64,000 nucleotides of DNA from Paracoccaceae bacterium (GTDB lineage Bacteria > Pseudomonadota > Alphaproteobacteria > Rhodobacterales > Rhodobacteraceae): NCBI GenBank assembly GCA_012103375.1, contig WLWX01000001.1:3142492-3206491 (forward strand), given 5' to 3'. Shown here one piece after another: positions 48,020 to 57,415 of the stretch. Position 1 is the first letter of the stretch. Each line of letters begins with the position of its first letter. The notes under the pieces were generated by a model. It did no database searches and was not told the origin of the DNA. It saw only the letters and a list, made by a program, of their open reading frames with translations. The position numbers and the translations under genes are program-made.

Positions 48020-49069
48020 TAGAGCGCCGTCCTTGAAATCTGAATCGATGGGATTCCCAGAGGTCTGATTTTGTGATTCACCGAATGTGGAGGTGGATCA
48101 TGGGGAAATCACTGTCTTTGGACATTCGAGAGCGCGTCGTCGCGCTGGTAGATGAAGGACTTTCCTGCCATGAGGCGGCCCGGCGTTTGCGGATATCGGT
48201 CGCGAGCGCGGTGCGGATCATGCAGCGCAAAAGGCGAACCGGCGGCGTGAAAGCTGCGCCTCAAGGACGGCCTCGACGCAGCAAGTTGGACGCGGCGTCC
48301 GAGTGGTTGAAATTACGCGTGCAAGCTGAACCGGACATCACCATGCCGGAGCTGGCCGAAGCGTTGAAGCAGGAGCATGACCTAATCGCCACACCGGCGA
48401 TGCTCTCACGTCACTTGCTTCATCGCCTTGGGTTCACATATAAAAAAATAGCTGATCGCAACGGAAAGGCTGCGCAAACGGGTTCGCGCCGCGCGATACG
48501 AGTGGCGGCGTCGGATGCCGAGGATGCGCCGTGAGCCGCATAGGCTGGTGTTTATCGACGAAACCGCCGTCACCACCAAGATGACACGCCTGCGGGGCCG
48601 ATCCCTCCGGGGGACTCGGCTTGAGGCGGACGCGCCCTTCGGCCACTGGCGCACGCAAACCTTCATCGCCGGGCTGCGGATGGATGAACTCAGCGCACCC
48701 TGGGTTCTGGACGGCCCCATGAACCGCGCCGCCTTCGACATATACATTGAAACCCAATTGGTTCCGACCTTGCAGCCAGGTGACGTCGTGATCGCTGACA
48801 ACCTGTCGTCCCACAAATCCGCAAAGGCACAGGCCATCCTGAAAGCGCAGGGAAGCTGGCTCCTCTTCCTGCCGCCCTACAGCCCCGACCTGAACCCTAT
48901 CGAAATGGCATACGCCAAGCTCAAAGCACATCTGCGACGGCTGAAAGCACGTACCTTCGACGCGCTGTTCCAATCCGTCGCACAAACCTGCGACCTCTTT
49001 CCACCAGAAGAATGCAGAAACCTCTTCAAGGCTGCCGGATATGTTGCAGATTAAATGGACCATGCTCTA
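48020..49069 (+). mobile_element. IS630-family element A (degenerate)
   Basis: TA-bounded element with weak inverted ends: TAGAGCGCCGTCC on the left and TAGAGCATGGTCC as the complement of the right. Its right TA is shared with the left end of element B. It carries one transposase gene that is frameshifted. Confidence 0.8.
48100..49054 (+). pseudogene. IS630 transposase A, frame disrupted
   Basis: Two frames cover the protein. The first (MGKSLSLDIRERVVALVDEG) has the helix-turn-helix and reaches LGFTYKK. The second holds the DDE catalytic part: VFIDETAVTTKM, VIADNLSSHKS and LPPYSPDLNPIEMAYAKLK. The A7 tract is at 48442-48448, but compared with element B one base is missing just after it. A -1 shift therefore runs into TGA and the needed frame has a TAG. 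It is probably inactive. Confidence 0.8.
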
Positions 49070-50124
49070 AAGCGTTTCGTCTTGAACCTGAATCGCGAGG
49101 GATTCCCTTGAGACCTGATCTGTGATTCATCCTGTTTGGGAGGATGGATCATGTCAGCACCTTTGCCATCTGCGCTTCGGATACGGTTTCAGAGATACAT
49201 TGAAGAAGGGTTGAGCGGGCGCGCGGCGGCGTTGCGGTTGAAGCTGTCGCCTGCCACAGGCGCGCGGTGGGCGCGTCAGGTGAGGATGAAGGGTCATGCG
49301 GAACCTGCCCGGCAGGGACCGCCGCGCGGCAAGGGAAAGCTGGCTCCGCATCGGGAATTCTTTGAGGAGTTGATCGCACAAGACCCTGACATCACGCTCT
49401 TTGAGTTGCGTAATGCGCTGGCCGATGCAGAGGGTGTGCGGGTGCATCACTCCTCCATCGCCAACCTTCTGTCCCGGCTCGGCTTCACGTACAAAAAAAG
49501 TCGCTGGTCGCAACCGAGCGCCGCCGCGCCAAGGTAAGGCAGCAACGGGCCGACTGGTTCAGATACCGCTCGCCAGCCATTGCGACCTTTCCTGAGCGCG
49601 TTGTCTTTATTGACGAAACCGCAGTGAAGACAAACCTCACGCGCCTACGCGGCAGAGCCAAGCGCGGTAAGCGCCTGACGATGGATGCGCCCTTCGGAAG
49701 CTGGGGAACCCAAACCTTGATCGCGGGCCTGACCCAAGGCGCGCTGATCGCACCTTGGGTCATCAAGGGAGCGATAGATGGCCCCGCCTTCGCGGCCTAC
49801 ATCCGCGAAGTGCTGGTCCCCGAGATCAACCCCGGCACTGTCGTCATTCTCGACAACCTGGCAACCCACCGGAATAAGGAGGCGACGCAGGCTTTACGCA
49901 ATCACGGCTGCTGGTTCCTTTACCTGCCACCGTACTCGCCCGACCTGAATCCCATCGAGCAGGCCTTCTCTAAACTGAAAGCCCATTTGCGACGGATCGG
50001 GGCCAGGTCCTTTACCCAGGTCTTCGAAGCAATCGGAGCAATCTGCGATCTCTACGACCCAGTAGAATGCTGGAACTACTTTAAGGCCGCCGGATATGTC
50101 TCAGGTTAATGTCGAAACGCTTTA
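49068..50124 (+). mobile_element. IS630-family element B
   Basis: About 1,057 bp, bounded by TA. Inverted ends are TAAAGCGTTTCGTCTTGAAC and the complement of TAAAGCGTTTCGACATTAAC, continuing CTGA. It lies directly against element A in the same orientation. A further copy of its right end lies at 63818-64000 on the opposite strand. Confidence 0.9.
49151..50109 (+). CDS. IS630 transposase B (programmed -1 frameshift)
   Basis: ORF A starts at 49151 (MSAPLPSALRIRFQRYIEEG) and has the helix-turn-helix. It meets an AAAAAAAG slippery site at 49493-49500. A -1 shift there gives YKKSLVATERRRAKVRQQ and joins the DDE part, VFIDETAVKTNL, VILDNLATHRN and LPPYSPDLNPIEQAFSKLK, to the stop at 50109. This is the usual way IS630 transposases are expressed. 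The unshifted frame ends at 49537. The copy looks intact and is potentially active. Confidence 0.85.
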
Positions 50125-50349
50125 GTGCACGTTCACCGGCGCAAAATCATTCTCTCGCGCCAGGAAGAATGCCAGCTTGCGGTCGCGCTCCAGCGCCAGA
50201 CGTTCGCCCGCAGCGGAATGGACGGCGAATAATTCTTCGATATCCCCGGCTTCGGCGCGTACCTCTTCGGGCAGATCTTCCACGGCAACCGGGCGCACAT
50301 AGACGATGTTGCGGTCGTGTTCCGGTGCGAAATCGAACTTGGTTTTCAT
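50122..50349 (-). CDS. DUF1150 family protein
   Basis: A 75-residue alphaproteobacterial protein, MKTKFDFAPEHDRNIVYVRP to AFFLARENDFAPVNVH. The pattern VYVRPVAVEDLPEEVRAE then ALERDRKLAFFLARENDFAPVNVH matches DUF1150, which is regularly found next to small heat-shock genes. It starts 2 bp after the Hsp20 stop. The stop codon TAA includes the TA duplicated by IS630 element B, so the insertion just spared the coding sequence. The role may be in heat-shock regulation, but is not established. Confidence 0.85.
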   Translation of the reverse strand: MKTKFDFAPEHDRNIVYVRPVAVEDLPEEVRAEAGDIEELFAVHSAAGERLALERDRKLAFFLARENDFAPVNVH

Positions 50350-50351
50350 TG

Positions 50352-50768
50352 TTACTGCCCTTTCCCGATCTTGATCGTCTGCACCACTTTTTCCGGCACG
50401 GCGCGTTTCAGATCGACGTGCAGCAGCCCGTTTTCGGCCGCCGCGCCCGCAACCTCGACCCCGTCAGCCAGAACAAAGCTGCGCTGGAACTGTCGCGCGG
50501 CGATGCCACGGTGCAGGAACAGACGCTCGGCCCCGTCCTCGGGACTTTTGCCGCGGACGATCAACTGGCGATCCTCGACCGTGATCGACAGGTCATCCTC
50601 GCCAAATCCGGCCACCGCCAGGGTGATGCGAAACGACGTGTCCGAGGTTTGTTCGATGTTATAGGGCGGGTATCCGTTCTGATCGGATTTGGCAGTGCGT
50701 TCCACCAGCCGTTCCAGACGGTCAAAGCCCAGCAGGAAGGGATGCGATCCCAGAGTCATTTTCGTCAT
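50352..50768 (-). CDS. Small heat-shock protein, Hsp20/IbpA family
   Basis: A 138-residue holdase. The N-terminal PFLLGFDRLERLVER segment precedes an alpha-crystallin domain that reads PPYNIEQTSDTSFRITLAVA, then LSITVEDRQLIVRGKSPED and GLLHVDLKRAVPE. This sort of protein binds unfolding clients without ATP. ATG 50768 was chosen since the in-frame extension looks non-coding. It is first in the minus-strand unit with DUF1150. I see no ROSE-type RNA thermometer in the leader, but did not model it. Confidence 0.9.
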   Translation of the reverse strand: MTKMTLGSHPFLLGFDRLERLVERTAKSDQNGYPPYNIEQTSDTSFRITLAVAGFGEDDLSITVEDRQLIVRGKSPEDGAERLFLHRGIAARQFQRSFVLADGVEVAGAAAENGLLHVDLKRAVPEKVVQTIKIGKGQ

Positions 50769-50946
50769 GGCGGCGTCCTTCCACTTAAGCGACGACGGGG
50801 CGGGGTTCCGATTTCGGCAACCCCTGCTGTAATTGATATGGTGTCGCGCAGCGCCGTTCGCAAGCCTTTGAGGTATTTGGTCCATTGGGTGGGCGGGAAA
50901 ATCGCGTTAAGGTTGACAGGCTGCGGAAATCTGCTGAAAGAACTGC

Positions 50947-51165
50947 ATGAATTCTTCGTCCGAAATGAAAAAGACCGAGGTTTTGCGCGTCGAACTGGAA
51001 GTGTTTCGCCGCGAACATCGTGACCTTGATGACACGATCGAGGCGTTGGAGGCTTCGGGGCGTGGCGATCAGCTTGCGTTGCGCCGCCTCAAGAAGCAAA
51101 AGCTGGTGCTGAAGGATCGGATCGCCAAGATCGAAGACCAGCTGACCCCGGATATCATTGCCTGA
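50947..51165 (+). CDS. YdcH/DUF465 family protein
   Basis: A 72-residue, fully helical, charged protein: TEVLRVELEVFRREHRDLDDTIEAL, then RLKKQKLVLKDRIAKIEDQL. This is the DUF465 pattern of a short helical hairpin. An alternative start at 50965 would drop six residues. It precedes purE by 27 bp on the same strand and may be its operon mate, as is common in Rhodobacteraceae. The function is unknown. Confidence 0.8.
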   Translation: MNSSSEMKKTEVLRVELEVFRREHRDLDDTIEALEASGRGDQLALRRLKKQKLVLKDRIAKIEDQLTPDIIA

Positions 51166-51192
51166 TCCCCGACCAACAGGAGCTTCCGCCAG

Positions 51193-51678
51193 ATGAGTGC
51201 TGATGTCGCGATTGTCATGGGCAGCCAGTCGGATTGGCCGACAATGCAGGCCGCCTCAACGGTGCTGGACGAGCTTGGCATCGGGTTCGAAGCGCGGATC
51301 GTTTCGGCCCATCGCACGCCGGATCGACTGTGGGAGTTTGGCAAGACCGCCGCGGCACAGGGCTTTCGGGTGGTGATCGCCGGGGCGGGCGGTGCGGCGC
51401 ATTTGCCGGGGATGCTGGCCTCGAAGACCATACTGCCGGTGATTGGCGTGCCGGTGCAGACACGCGCGCTGGGCGGGCTCGACAGCCTTTATTCCATCGT
51501 CCAGATGCCACGCGGCTTTCCTGTGGCGACCATGGCCATCGGCGAAGCGGGCGCAATGAACGCAGGGCTGATGGCGGCGCAGATACTGGCGCTGGGCGAT
51601 CAGGCCCTGGCCGGGCGGCTGGCGGAATGGCGCGCCGCACTCAGCGCTTCGATCCCGGAGGTCCCGACAGATGGCTGA
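51193..51678 (+). CDS. purE: N5-carboxyaminoimidazole ribonucleotide mutase
   Basis: A 161-residue class I Pur[15 protein letters not shown] at the start holds the conserved serine-aspartate pair. [15 protein letters not shown] has the catalytic His, and [14 protein letters not shown] is the binding loop. It converts N5-CAIR to CAIR in purine synthesis. It overlaps purK by 8 bp. Confidence 0.97.
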   Translation: MSADVAIVMGSQSDWPTMQAASTVLDELGIGFEARIVSAHRTPDRLWEFGKTAAAQGFRVVIAGAGGAAHLPGMLASKTILPVIGVPVQTRALGGLDSLYSIVQMPRGFPVATMAIGEAGAMNAGLMAAQILALGDQALAGRLAEWRAALSASIPEVPTDG

Positions 51679-52744
51679 GGCGCTGCCGCAAGGCGCGGTC
51701 ATTGGGATTCTGGGCGGCGGGCAGCTGGGGCGCATGCTGTCGGTTGCCGCGTCGCGTCTGGGGTACCGTTGCCACGTCTATGATCCGGGCGATGCGCCGC
51801 CTGCCGGGCAGGTTGCCGAACGGGTGACGACGGCGCCATGGGACGACGCGCAGGCCCTGACGCAATTCGCCAGTTCGGTCGATGTCGTCACCTATGAATT
51901 CGAGAATGTCCCGGCAGACGCGCTTGACGTGATCGAGGCGATCGTGCCGGTGCGCCCGGGCCGTGCTGCGCTGGAAACCAGCCAGGACCGGCTGACCGAG
52001 AAGAATTTTCTTGCCAACCTGGGGCTTGGCACCGCGCCGTTTCAGCCGGTCGATGATTTGGCCGGGCTGGAGGCAGCCTGCGATCGCATCGGCGTGCCCG
52101 CGTTCCTGAAAACCAGGCGCTTTGGCTATGACGGCAAGGGGCAGGCGCGGTTGACGGGTGCCGAACAGGCCGCCGACGTCTGGCAATCTGTCGGGCAGGT
52201 CCCCAGCATTCTGGAAGGCGCGGTGGCATTTTCGTCCGAGGTTTCGGTGATCGCGGCGCGTGGCTTGACCGGTGATGTGGCGGTCTTTGATCCGGGCCAG
52301 AACACCCATGTTGACGGCATTTTGCGCACCACACTCGTGCCTGCCCCCCTAAGCCCCGAACACGGTGCCGATGCGCGCCGGATCGCCGGGGCGATCCTTG
52401 ACGCGCTGGATTATGTCGGGGTGATCGGGGTGGAGCTGTTCGTGACGCCGGATGGCCTGCTGGTGAATGAATTTGCACCGCGCGTCCATAATTCCGGCCA
52501 CTGGACGCAAAACGCCTGTGTTGTTGACCAGTTCGAGGCGCATATTCGCGCCATCACCGGCATGCCGCTGGGCGATCTGGTGCGCCATGCGGATGTCGAG
52601 ATGACCAACCTGATCGGCGAAGACGTGAACGATCTGCCCCGGCTGGCGACCTCACCAGGTGTGGCCGTCCACCTTTATGGCAAGGCCGAGGCGCGACCGG
52701 GTCGCAAGATGGGGCACGTGAACCGGGTGATCCGGCGCATTTAG
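51671..52744 (+). CDS. purK: N5-carboxyaminoimidazole ribonucleotide synthase
   Basis: A 357-residue ATP-grasp enzyme that makes N5-CAIR from AIR, bicarbonate and ATP. The start [16 protein letters not shown] and the core [15 protein letters not shown] are standard. [23 protein letters not shown] is the metal-binding active site. The product is passed to PurE, which is encoded upstream with an overlap. Confidence 0.97.
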   Translation: MAEALPQGAVIGILGGGQLGRMLSVAASRLGYRCHVYDPGDAPPAGQVAERVTTAPWDDAQALTQFASSVDVVTYEFENVPADALDVIEAIVPVRPGRAALETSQDRLTEKNFLANLGLGTAPFQPVDDLAGLEAACDRIGVPAFLKTRRFGYDGKGQARLTGAEQAADVWQSVGQVPSILEGAVAFSSEVSVIAARGLTGDVAVFDPGQNTHVDGILRTTLVPAPLSPEHGADARRIAGAILDALDYVGVIGVELFVTPDGLLVNEFAPRVHNSGHWTQNACVVDQFEAHIRAITGMPLGDLVRHADVEMTNLIGEDVNDLPRLATSPGVAVHLYGKAEARPGRKMGHVNRVIRRI

Positions 52745-52846
52745 GGTCAGAACCCATTTTGACGCCACGAATGTCCGGGGGCAAAGGCCCGTCCTTGGCC
52801 AGGCGCGGGCCACTCCGACAGCTGATCAGTTGTTCGGGATGGCCCC

Positions 52847-53563
52847 TCAGCTGCCATCGCCGCGGTCAAACCGCCCGTTTTTCAGGAACGCGATTGTCTG
52901 TAGCACCACATCGGCGTTCAGCATCATCAGGGTATGGGATACCGGCAGGATGACATGGTCGTCCATCCCGCGCAGGGCAGTCGAGGTGATGGCGACCTTG
53001 CCATCATCCGGTCCGGCAATCACCGCGGAATACAGTGGGTTGAAGGACCGCGACCCGGCGATCACCCCAAGTTCAAAGCGCGCCGCGCCCAATTGATTCG
53101 GTACCGAATCCGCGTCGGTGCCAAGCTGAATTCCCGCCGGTCCGATCAACCAATCGAACGCGCCAAGCTCTCCGTAGAAATCAATCAGCTCCGACCCTTT
53201 GTTGGGCGGCGCCATCATCACAACCCGGCCCATATCACCGGGCCGGTTCTGGGACAGCCAGGCACGGGCAAGTATGCCGCCCATGGAGTGGGTCACGAAA
53301 TGCACCTTGGTATCGCCGCAGGCTGCAACCGCCGGGGTGACAGCGATATCCATCAACTCTTGAATCGGTGCCTTGGTCGACGGATAGCCGAGATTGACGA
53401 TTCTGTACCCGGCCAGTTCTAACGCATCGCCCATGACCCGCATTGACGACGGGCTGCGCCAGAGGCCGTGAAGCAGGACCACACACTCCCTCTGAGTGGC
53501 CGCGCTCACAGGTGGGGCCGTGGCTAAAAAAAGCAGGGTCAGGATCAAAGCCAGGTGTCGCAT
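52847..53563 (-). CDS. Exported alpha/beta hydrolase (lipase-like)
   Basis: A 238-residue protein with a signal peptide ([18 protein letters not shown]). The catalytic domain has [15 protein letters not shown] (oxyanion HG), the nucleophile elbow [16 protein letters not shown] and a late His in [11 protein letters not shown]. It belongs to the PGAP1/lipase-like group. The natural substrate, perhaps a lipid or ester, is unknown. The start at 53563 fits the signal peptide; a longer frame upstream overlaps the NUDIX promoter region. Confidence 0.85.
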   Translation of the reverse strand: MRHLALILTLLFLATAPPVSAATQRECVVLLHGLWRSPSSMRVMGDALELAGYRIVNLGYPSTKAPIQELMDIAVTPAVAACGDTKVHFVTHSMGGILARAWLSQNRPGDMGRVVMMAPPNKGSELIDFYGELGAFDWLIGPAGIQLGTDADSVPNQLGAARFELGVIAGSRSFNPLYSAVIAGPDDGKVAITSTALRGMDDHVILPVSHTLMMLNADVVLQTIAFLKNGRFDRGDGS

Positions 53564-53678
53564 GGCACCGAACTTATGGTCCCCGATCCGCGACGACGAG
53601 GGGGGCGGGGCGATTTTTTTATCGGACATTGCGTCGCCTGCGCTTGTGCGCGGCGAAAGCTCGGGCCACGCTGCGCCG

Positions 53679-54143
53679 ATGAACACTCGTCCCGTCCGTC
53701 TGGCTGTCCGCGCGCTGATCCTGCATCGCGACCTGCTGTTGCTGGTCAACGCCTGGCCTGGCCGGCAGAGCGATCTGTGGTGCGCGCCCGGTGGCGGCGT
53801 TGATCCGGGCCAAAGCCTGCCCGACAACCTAATCCGCGAGGTGACCGAGGAGACCGGGCTTCATGTCACGGTTGGCGCGCCGGTTCTGGTCAATGAATTC
53901 CATGACCCGACACGCGGATTTCATCAGGTCGATGTGTATTTCCGCTGCGACGTGGCCGATGCGCGCATTGATCCTGAATGGTGCGACCCCGAAGGCGTTG
54001 TTAATCGCCATCGTTGGGTGACTCAGGCAGAACTTGCAACGCTCCGCGTCAAGCCGGACAGCCTTAGGTCGGTGGCATGGAACGACACCCCGGAAAACGC
54101 CGGGGCCATCACTTATGACCCACTGGAACTGATCCAGCGCTGA
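53679..54143 (+). CDS. NUDIX hydrolase
   Basis: A 154-residue protein with the Nudix box starting at [20 protein letters not shown] and ending ETG, which binds the metal and holds the catalytic glutamates. The N-terminal strand is [18 protein letters not shown]. The substrate class (nucleotide sugar, dinucleotide or oxidised nucleotide) is not readable. The gene is divergent from the lipase-like gene and convergent with the diguanylate cyclase gene. Confidence 0.88.
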   Translation: MNTRPVRLAVRALILHRDLLLLVNAWPGRQSDLWCAPGGGVDPGQSLPDNLIREVTEETGLHVTVGAPVLVNEFHDPTRGFHQVDVYFRCDVADARIDPEWCDPEGVVNRHRWVTQAELATLRVKPDSLRSVAWNDTPENAGAITYDPLELIQR

Positions 54144-54190
54144 GGCGTGTTTTGCAATGGCGCCGCTGTCCCCCGGCGCGGATCGCCCGA

Positions 54191-55042
54191 TCAGGCCGCC
54201 TGGGCGGGTTTGTCGTGGCGCACCAGGTTGCGACCGTCCGATTTGGCCTGATACAGCGCCCGGTCGGCGGCCACGAACGCTTGGTCGAAAGCCTCGCCGC
54301 CGCTGTGCGGCGCAACACCGATTGAAATCGTCACCTCTGGCCCGACCTCGGCCTGGTCAATGGCGATGGCTTCGCGCAGGCGGTTGGCAATTGCTCCGGC
54401 AAGTGCCGGTGGTGCGCCGGGCAGGAAAATCACAAACTCCTCACCGCCCCAACGCGCCAGCAGGTCCTTCTTGCGCAGCATCTCGGTCGCGGTGTCGGCC
54501 ACATGGCACAGCACCCGGTCACCGACCTGATGACCATAGCAATCGTTGACGGCCTTGAAGTGATCGAGGTCCAGCAGCAGCAACGCGCCGGCCTCGGTCC
54601 CGCGCATCTGGCGCGAAAATCCGCGCCGGTTCAGCAAGCCGGTCAACGGGTCGGTGTCGACCTGACGGCGATGACTGGCGCGTTGCCTGTTGGCCTCGGC
54701 CGCCATCTGGTTGATGCGCCGCATGATACGCCCGACGTCATCGTCATAACCGTCCGGCAGCGGGTCAATCGACTTGTGCGCGATCCATGAATCGGCCGCT
54801 TCCAGAATGATCCCGACCGGCGATAGCGCCGCCCGCAACGCGCGTGCGGTTATCGACGCCGTTCCCAGCCCAACCAATGCGATTGCGGCAGGCGGTATCC
54901 AGGAGCCATCGCGCAACAACAGGATGCAGGCGGCGGCTGTCGGCAGAAGAATGCCGACACAGGCCAGTGCCGTGATCTTGGCCGAAAAGCTGCCCGGAAA
55001 CAGCTGTGCCATCAAATGGTAAAGACGCACCAGAACCCCCAT
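54191..55042 (-). CDS. Membrane-associated GGDEF diguanylate cyclase
   Basis: About 283 residues from ATG 55042 (MGVLVRLYHLM); an ATG at 55096 is also possible. Two N-terminal membrane helices (ITALACVGILLPTAAACILLL, PPAAIALVGLGTASITA) and a linker with a helical segment lead to the GGDEF domain. Its active-site loop is intact as RWGGEEF, with DPLTGLLNRRGF and LLDLDHFKAVND upstream, so it should make c-di-GMP. An RxxD inhibitory site was not evident. It is probably monocistronic. Confidence 0.88.
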   Translation of the reverse strand: MGVLVRLYHLMAQLFPGSFSAKITALACVGILLPTAAACILLLRDGSWIPPAAIALVGLGTASITARALRAALSPVGIILEAADSWIAHKSIDPLPDGYDDDVGRIMRRINQMAAEANRQRASHRRQVDTDPLTGLLNRRGFSRQMRGTEAGALLLLDLDHFKAVNDCYGHQVGDRVLCHVADTATEMLRKKDLLARWGGEEFVIFLPGAPPALAGAIANRLREAIAIDQAEVGPEVTISIGVAPHSGGEAFDQAFVAADRALYQAKSDGRNLVRHDKPAQAA

Positions 55043-55179
55043 TAACCGGATCAAGTGTCCCGATGTGCCGGAACGTGGCAGGGCCGCATTGCGCAAACGT
55101 TAACAGCGCACCTTCCGCGCCGTTCTTAATGCGTCGAATTTGTTGCAACCTGCCGCGCGGCACGCCAAAGATTGCGGCC

Positions 55180-55575
55180 ATGGAACACCTGACACCCGGA
55201 TTGACCGGTACAGCCGAGATGATTGTCGGCAGCAACGACACCGCCCCGCGCGTCGGCTCGGGCCGGATCGCGGTTCTGGCGACGCCGGTGATGATCAACC
55301 TTGTCGAGGAGGCCGCTCTTGCAGCCTTCGAACACCTGCTGGACGCGGGCCAACAGTCACTGGGCACACATCTTGATATCAGCCACATCGCGGCAACGCC
55401 CACTGGCATGCGGGTTGAGGCGCAGGCCGAATTGACGTCGGTTGACGGGCGCAAGCTGACATTTACCATCCGCGTCCATGATGAGGTTGACCGCATAGCA
55501 GAGGGCACGCACACGCGCGTCGTCGTTTCGGCCGCGCGATTTCAGGACCGCGTGGACGCCAAGGCCACGCGATAG
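55180..55575 (+). CDS. Thioesterase superfamily protein (FlK-like)
   Basis: A 131-residue hot-dog fold protein. The strand GSGRIAVLATPVMINLVEEAAL (with the catalytic Glu in the hot-dog helix) and the QQSLGTHLDISHIAATPTGM segment match the fluoroacetyl-CoA thioesterase-like family. It probably hydrolyses small or toxic acyl-CoAs; the true substrate is not known. ATG 55180 was chosen by domain length. Its promoter region is shared with the divergent GGDEF gene. Confidence 0.82.
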   Translation: MEHLTPGLTGTAEMIVGSNDTAPRVGSGRIAVLATPVMINLVEEAALAAFEHLLDAGQQSLGTHLDISHIAATPTGMRVEAQAELTSVDGRKLTFTIRVHDEVDRIAEGTHTRVVVSAARFQDRVDAKATR

Positions 55576-55635
55576 GGCCGCTAGGGCATCATCCATTGAT
55601 CTGCAAAGATGCCCGACGGCGAACACCCGTCCCGA

Positions 55636-55779
55636 GCAGGACGCGCGCCGGACCGGCGGGCTGGCGCAGCAACGGTTGAGGGGCATGATTTATGGAGAGG
55701 TGTTAGCCGTCAACTATCCCGGATGTGCCCACCTCGAACCGACGCCGGACCGGTTGGGCCGGTCCGGCGTGCGCCCTGC
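55636..55779 (-). repeat. 144-bp inverted-repeat element, copy 1
   Basis: Ends read GCAGGACGCGCGCCGGACCG and, on the opposite strand, GCAGGGCGCACGCCGGACCG. The interior aligns along its whole length, in opposite orientation, with 63660-63803, including CCATAAATCATGC and AGTTGACGGC. It has no coding capacity. An inner palindrome around GCCGGACCGGTTGGGCCGG lies at the right end. Confidence 0.75.
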
Positions 55780-55839
55780 ACCTGCGGCGCGCACCGGGCG
55801 CAGGCAATTCCAAAAGCGATTCAGGCTTTCAGGATGCCA

Positions 55840-56238
55840 CTAGTGTTGCGGCACCCAAATCAGCTCGACACGGCAGCCGCCGGGTTCGCGGATCATCGCG
55901 TGGAAGCGCGGGCCGCCGCCCAGGGATTCGGGCATGAATTCCACCTCGACACCCGGCCATGCGGCGACCTTATTGGCCAGGTCGTCCAATGCAGATTCGG
56001 AGTCGACGCCGATGGCGACGTGATGCAGGCCGATGTTGGCGTGCCGGTCAAAGGCGACCGGTTCGGCAGCCTTCGCCTGCCAAAGCGTCAGGCGGGCGTG
56101 ACCGTCGGTAACCGCAGCATAAGGGTAATCGGGATTGCCACCCGCCACGGTCCAGCCCAGCGCGCCGGTGAAAAAACCGACCGATTGATCCAGATCGCGG
56201 ACTGTCAGGCCAAGGTGGTTGATGCCAATGGTGGTCAT
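55840..56238 (-). CDS. VOC family (glyoxalase-fold) protein
   Basis: A 132-residue protein starting MTTIGINHLGLTVRDLDQSV with the two-repeat VOC pattern; NIGLHHVAIGVDSE begins the second half and ends CRVELIWVPQH. Metal-site residues are present as H8, H69 region and the C-terminal Glu. The substrate is unknown. A degenerate copy of its first 20 codons seems to lie at about 57,295-57,350, so a related gene may once have stood there. Confidence 0.85.
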   Translation of the reverse strand: MTTIGINHLGLTVRDLDQSVGFFTGALGWTVAGGNPDYPYAAVTDGHARLTLWQAKAAEPVAFDRHANIGLHHVAIGVDSESALDDLANKVAAWPGVEVEFMPESLGGGPRFHAMIREPGGCRVELIWVPQH

Positions 56239-56352
56239 TCTTCGGTCCCGGGTTTTGTGCCATCAAGGCGGCGCCCCGATCAGATCCAGCCACGGCGCTT
56301 CAATCCGCGACATGACCGGCAGCGTCCGTCTTCCTGAAGTCAGGATGCCAAA

Positions 56353-56397
56353 GCCCTCCGACAATAAAAAGGGGCAAATGCAGCATTGTCGGAGGGC
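56353..56397. terminator. 13-bp hairpin between VOC gene and SnoaL-like remnant
   Basis: GCCCTCCGACAAT pairs perfectly with ATTGTCGGAGGGC over a 19-nt loop rich in A and G. It probably terminates the minus-strand SnoaL-like gene. Confidence 0.6.
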
Positions 56398-56415
56398 GCT
56401 TGGGTCAATCGGTCG

Positions 56416-56670
56416 TCAGAACATACCGTTGTCATGAGAAAATTCGGCAGGAACCTCCTGCATCGTGTCCCAATGCTCGGCCAGTTGGCCGTCTTCAAAG
56501 CGCAGCACGTCAAAGAATACTTTCGGGCCGAAGAAATCGACTTCGCGCTGCATCACGACAAGGTCACCTTCGCTGAAGCTGCGGATGATCATTGACGTCA
56601 CGGGCGCTTCGAGCGTTGCAAATAAATCGACATAGCCCAGGACACCCGCGCCCCGGTGCAGCGTTGGGGT
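56416..56670 (-). pseudogene. SnoaL/NTF2-like protein, N-terminus lost
   Basis: The C-terminal part is clear: SEGDLVVMQREVDFFGPKVF then FEDGQLAEHWDTMQEVPAEF and DNGMF, a SnoaL-like (NTF2 superfamily) pattern. The first third of the domain is absent. Reading further upstream on the minus strand runs into antisense of the HxlR gene, so the frame to 56739 is not native. It is probably the relic of a gene that was divergent from the HxlR gene. Confidence 0.65.
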
Positions 56671-56671
56671 T

Positions 56672-56956
56672 ATGCGGGATGATATCCTGCGCGAAGGCTC
56701 GCAGCGGATTTCGGAAATCAACCGGGCGATACCCGACATCTCTCAGCGGATGCTGACCCAGACATTGCGCAAGCTGGAACGCGACGGTTTGGTGTTGCGC
56801 AGTGTCACACCCAGCATCCCGCCGCGCGTCGATTATGAGATCACCGAATTGGGGCGCTCATTGTTTGAGGCGATCACGGCCATGGAAAAATGGGCAGTCC
56901 GGAAAAAACCCGCGATCCTGCGCGCGCGAAAGGCCTTCGATATAGGATTGTGTTGA
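56672..56956 (+). pseudogene. HxlR family regulator, N-terminus lost
   Basis: From ATG 56672 the product begins inside the winged-helix domain ([20 protein letters not shown]) and reads [18 protein letters not shown], then [15 protein letters not shown]. The usual 25-35 N-terminal residues, including the CPV/GGKW start, are missing. The C-terminus was changed by MITE copy 4: KAFDI now ends GLC instead of the natural AH. The product of 94 residues would lack the first helices of the DNA-binding fold and is probably inactive. Confidence 0.7.
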
Positions 56957-57163
56957 AAAACTCCGAAATCAGAGCGTCGCGGATTTCTTGCGAAAACCTA
57001 TGAAGCGAAATAGTCGGAAAGCTTTGACCACGAGACAGCGCATGGCTGCGCGTGAGCGCATGTAGGCGATTTGGGCCGACCCCCGCGCCAAAAATTTAGG
57101 ATCGGGCTGCATGGAAAGAAAAATCATCGTTCAGGCCCTAAAACGGAGTTTTTCAACACAATC
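56946..57163 (-). mobile_element. 218-bp MITE, copy 4
   Basis: Same sequence as copy 2, inverse to copies 1 and 3. It is flanked by ATAG on both sides and inserted in the final codons of the HxlR gene. Confidence 0.9.
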
Positions 57164-57415
57164 ATAGCGCATTGAGCGTTCGCAATCGGCCAGCAGACCG
57201 CCATTCGCGCGGTATTCGAAACCGGCCGTCGGGGTGAAACGCGCCCCGACGCGGGCCGAACCCAGATCAGCCCCGCCACGCGGCCAGTGAAATGCCGACC
57301 GGCTGATCCAGATCGCGGCCCGCCCGCTCAATCTGGATGATGCCAAGGTGGTCCTGGGATTTGACCGGTCAGATTAATCGGGGCCGACAAGATGGGCACG
57401 TTATCGACTATAAGC
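57164..57415. other. Degenerate intergenic stretch
   Basis: No convincing gene. On the minus strand a short frame reads GSARVGARFTPTAGFEYR without a family match. The segment at about 57,295-57,350 resembles the start of the VOC gene at 56,238 (a CCGACCG-CTGATCCAGATCGCGG-like stretch), so this looks like decayed coding DNA. Confidence 0.5.
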
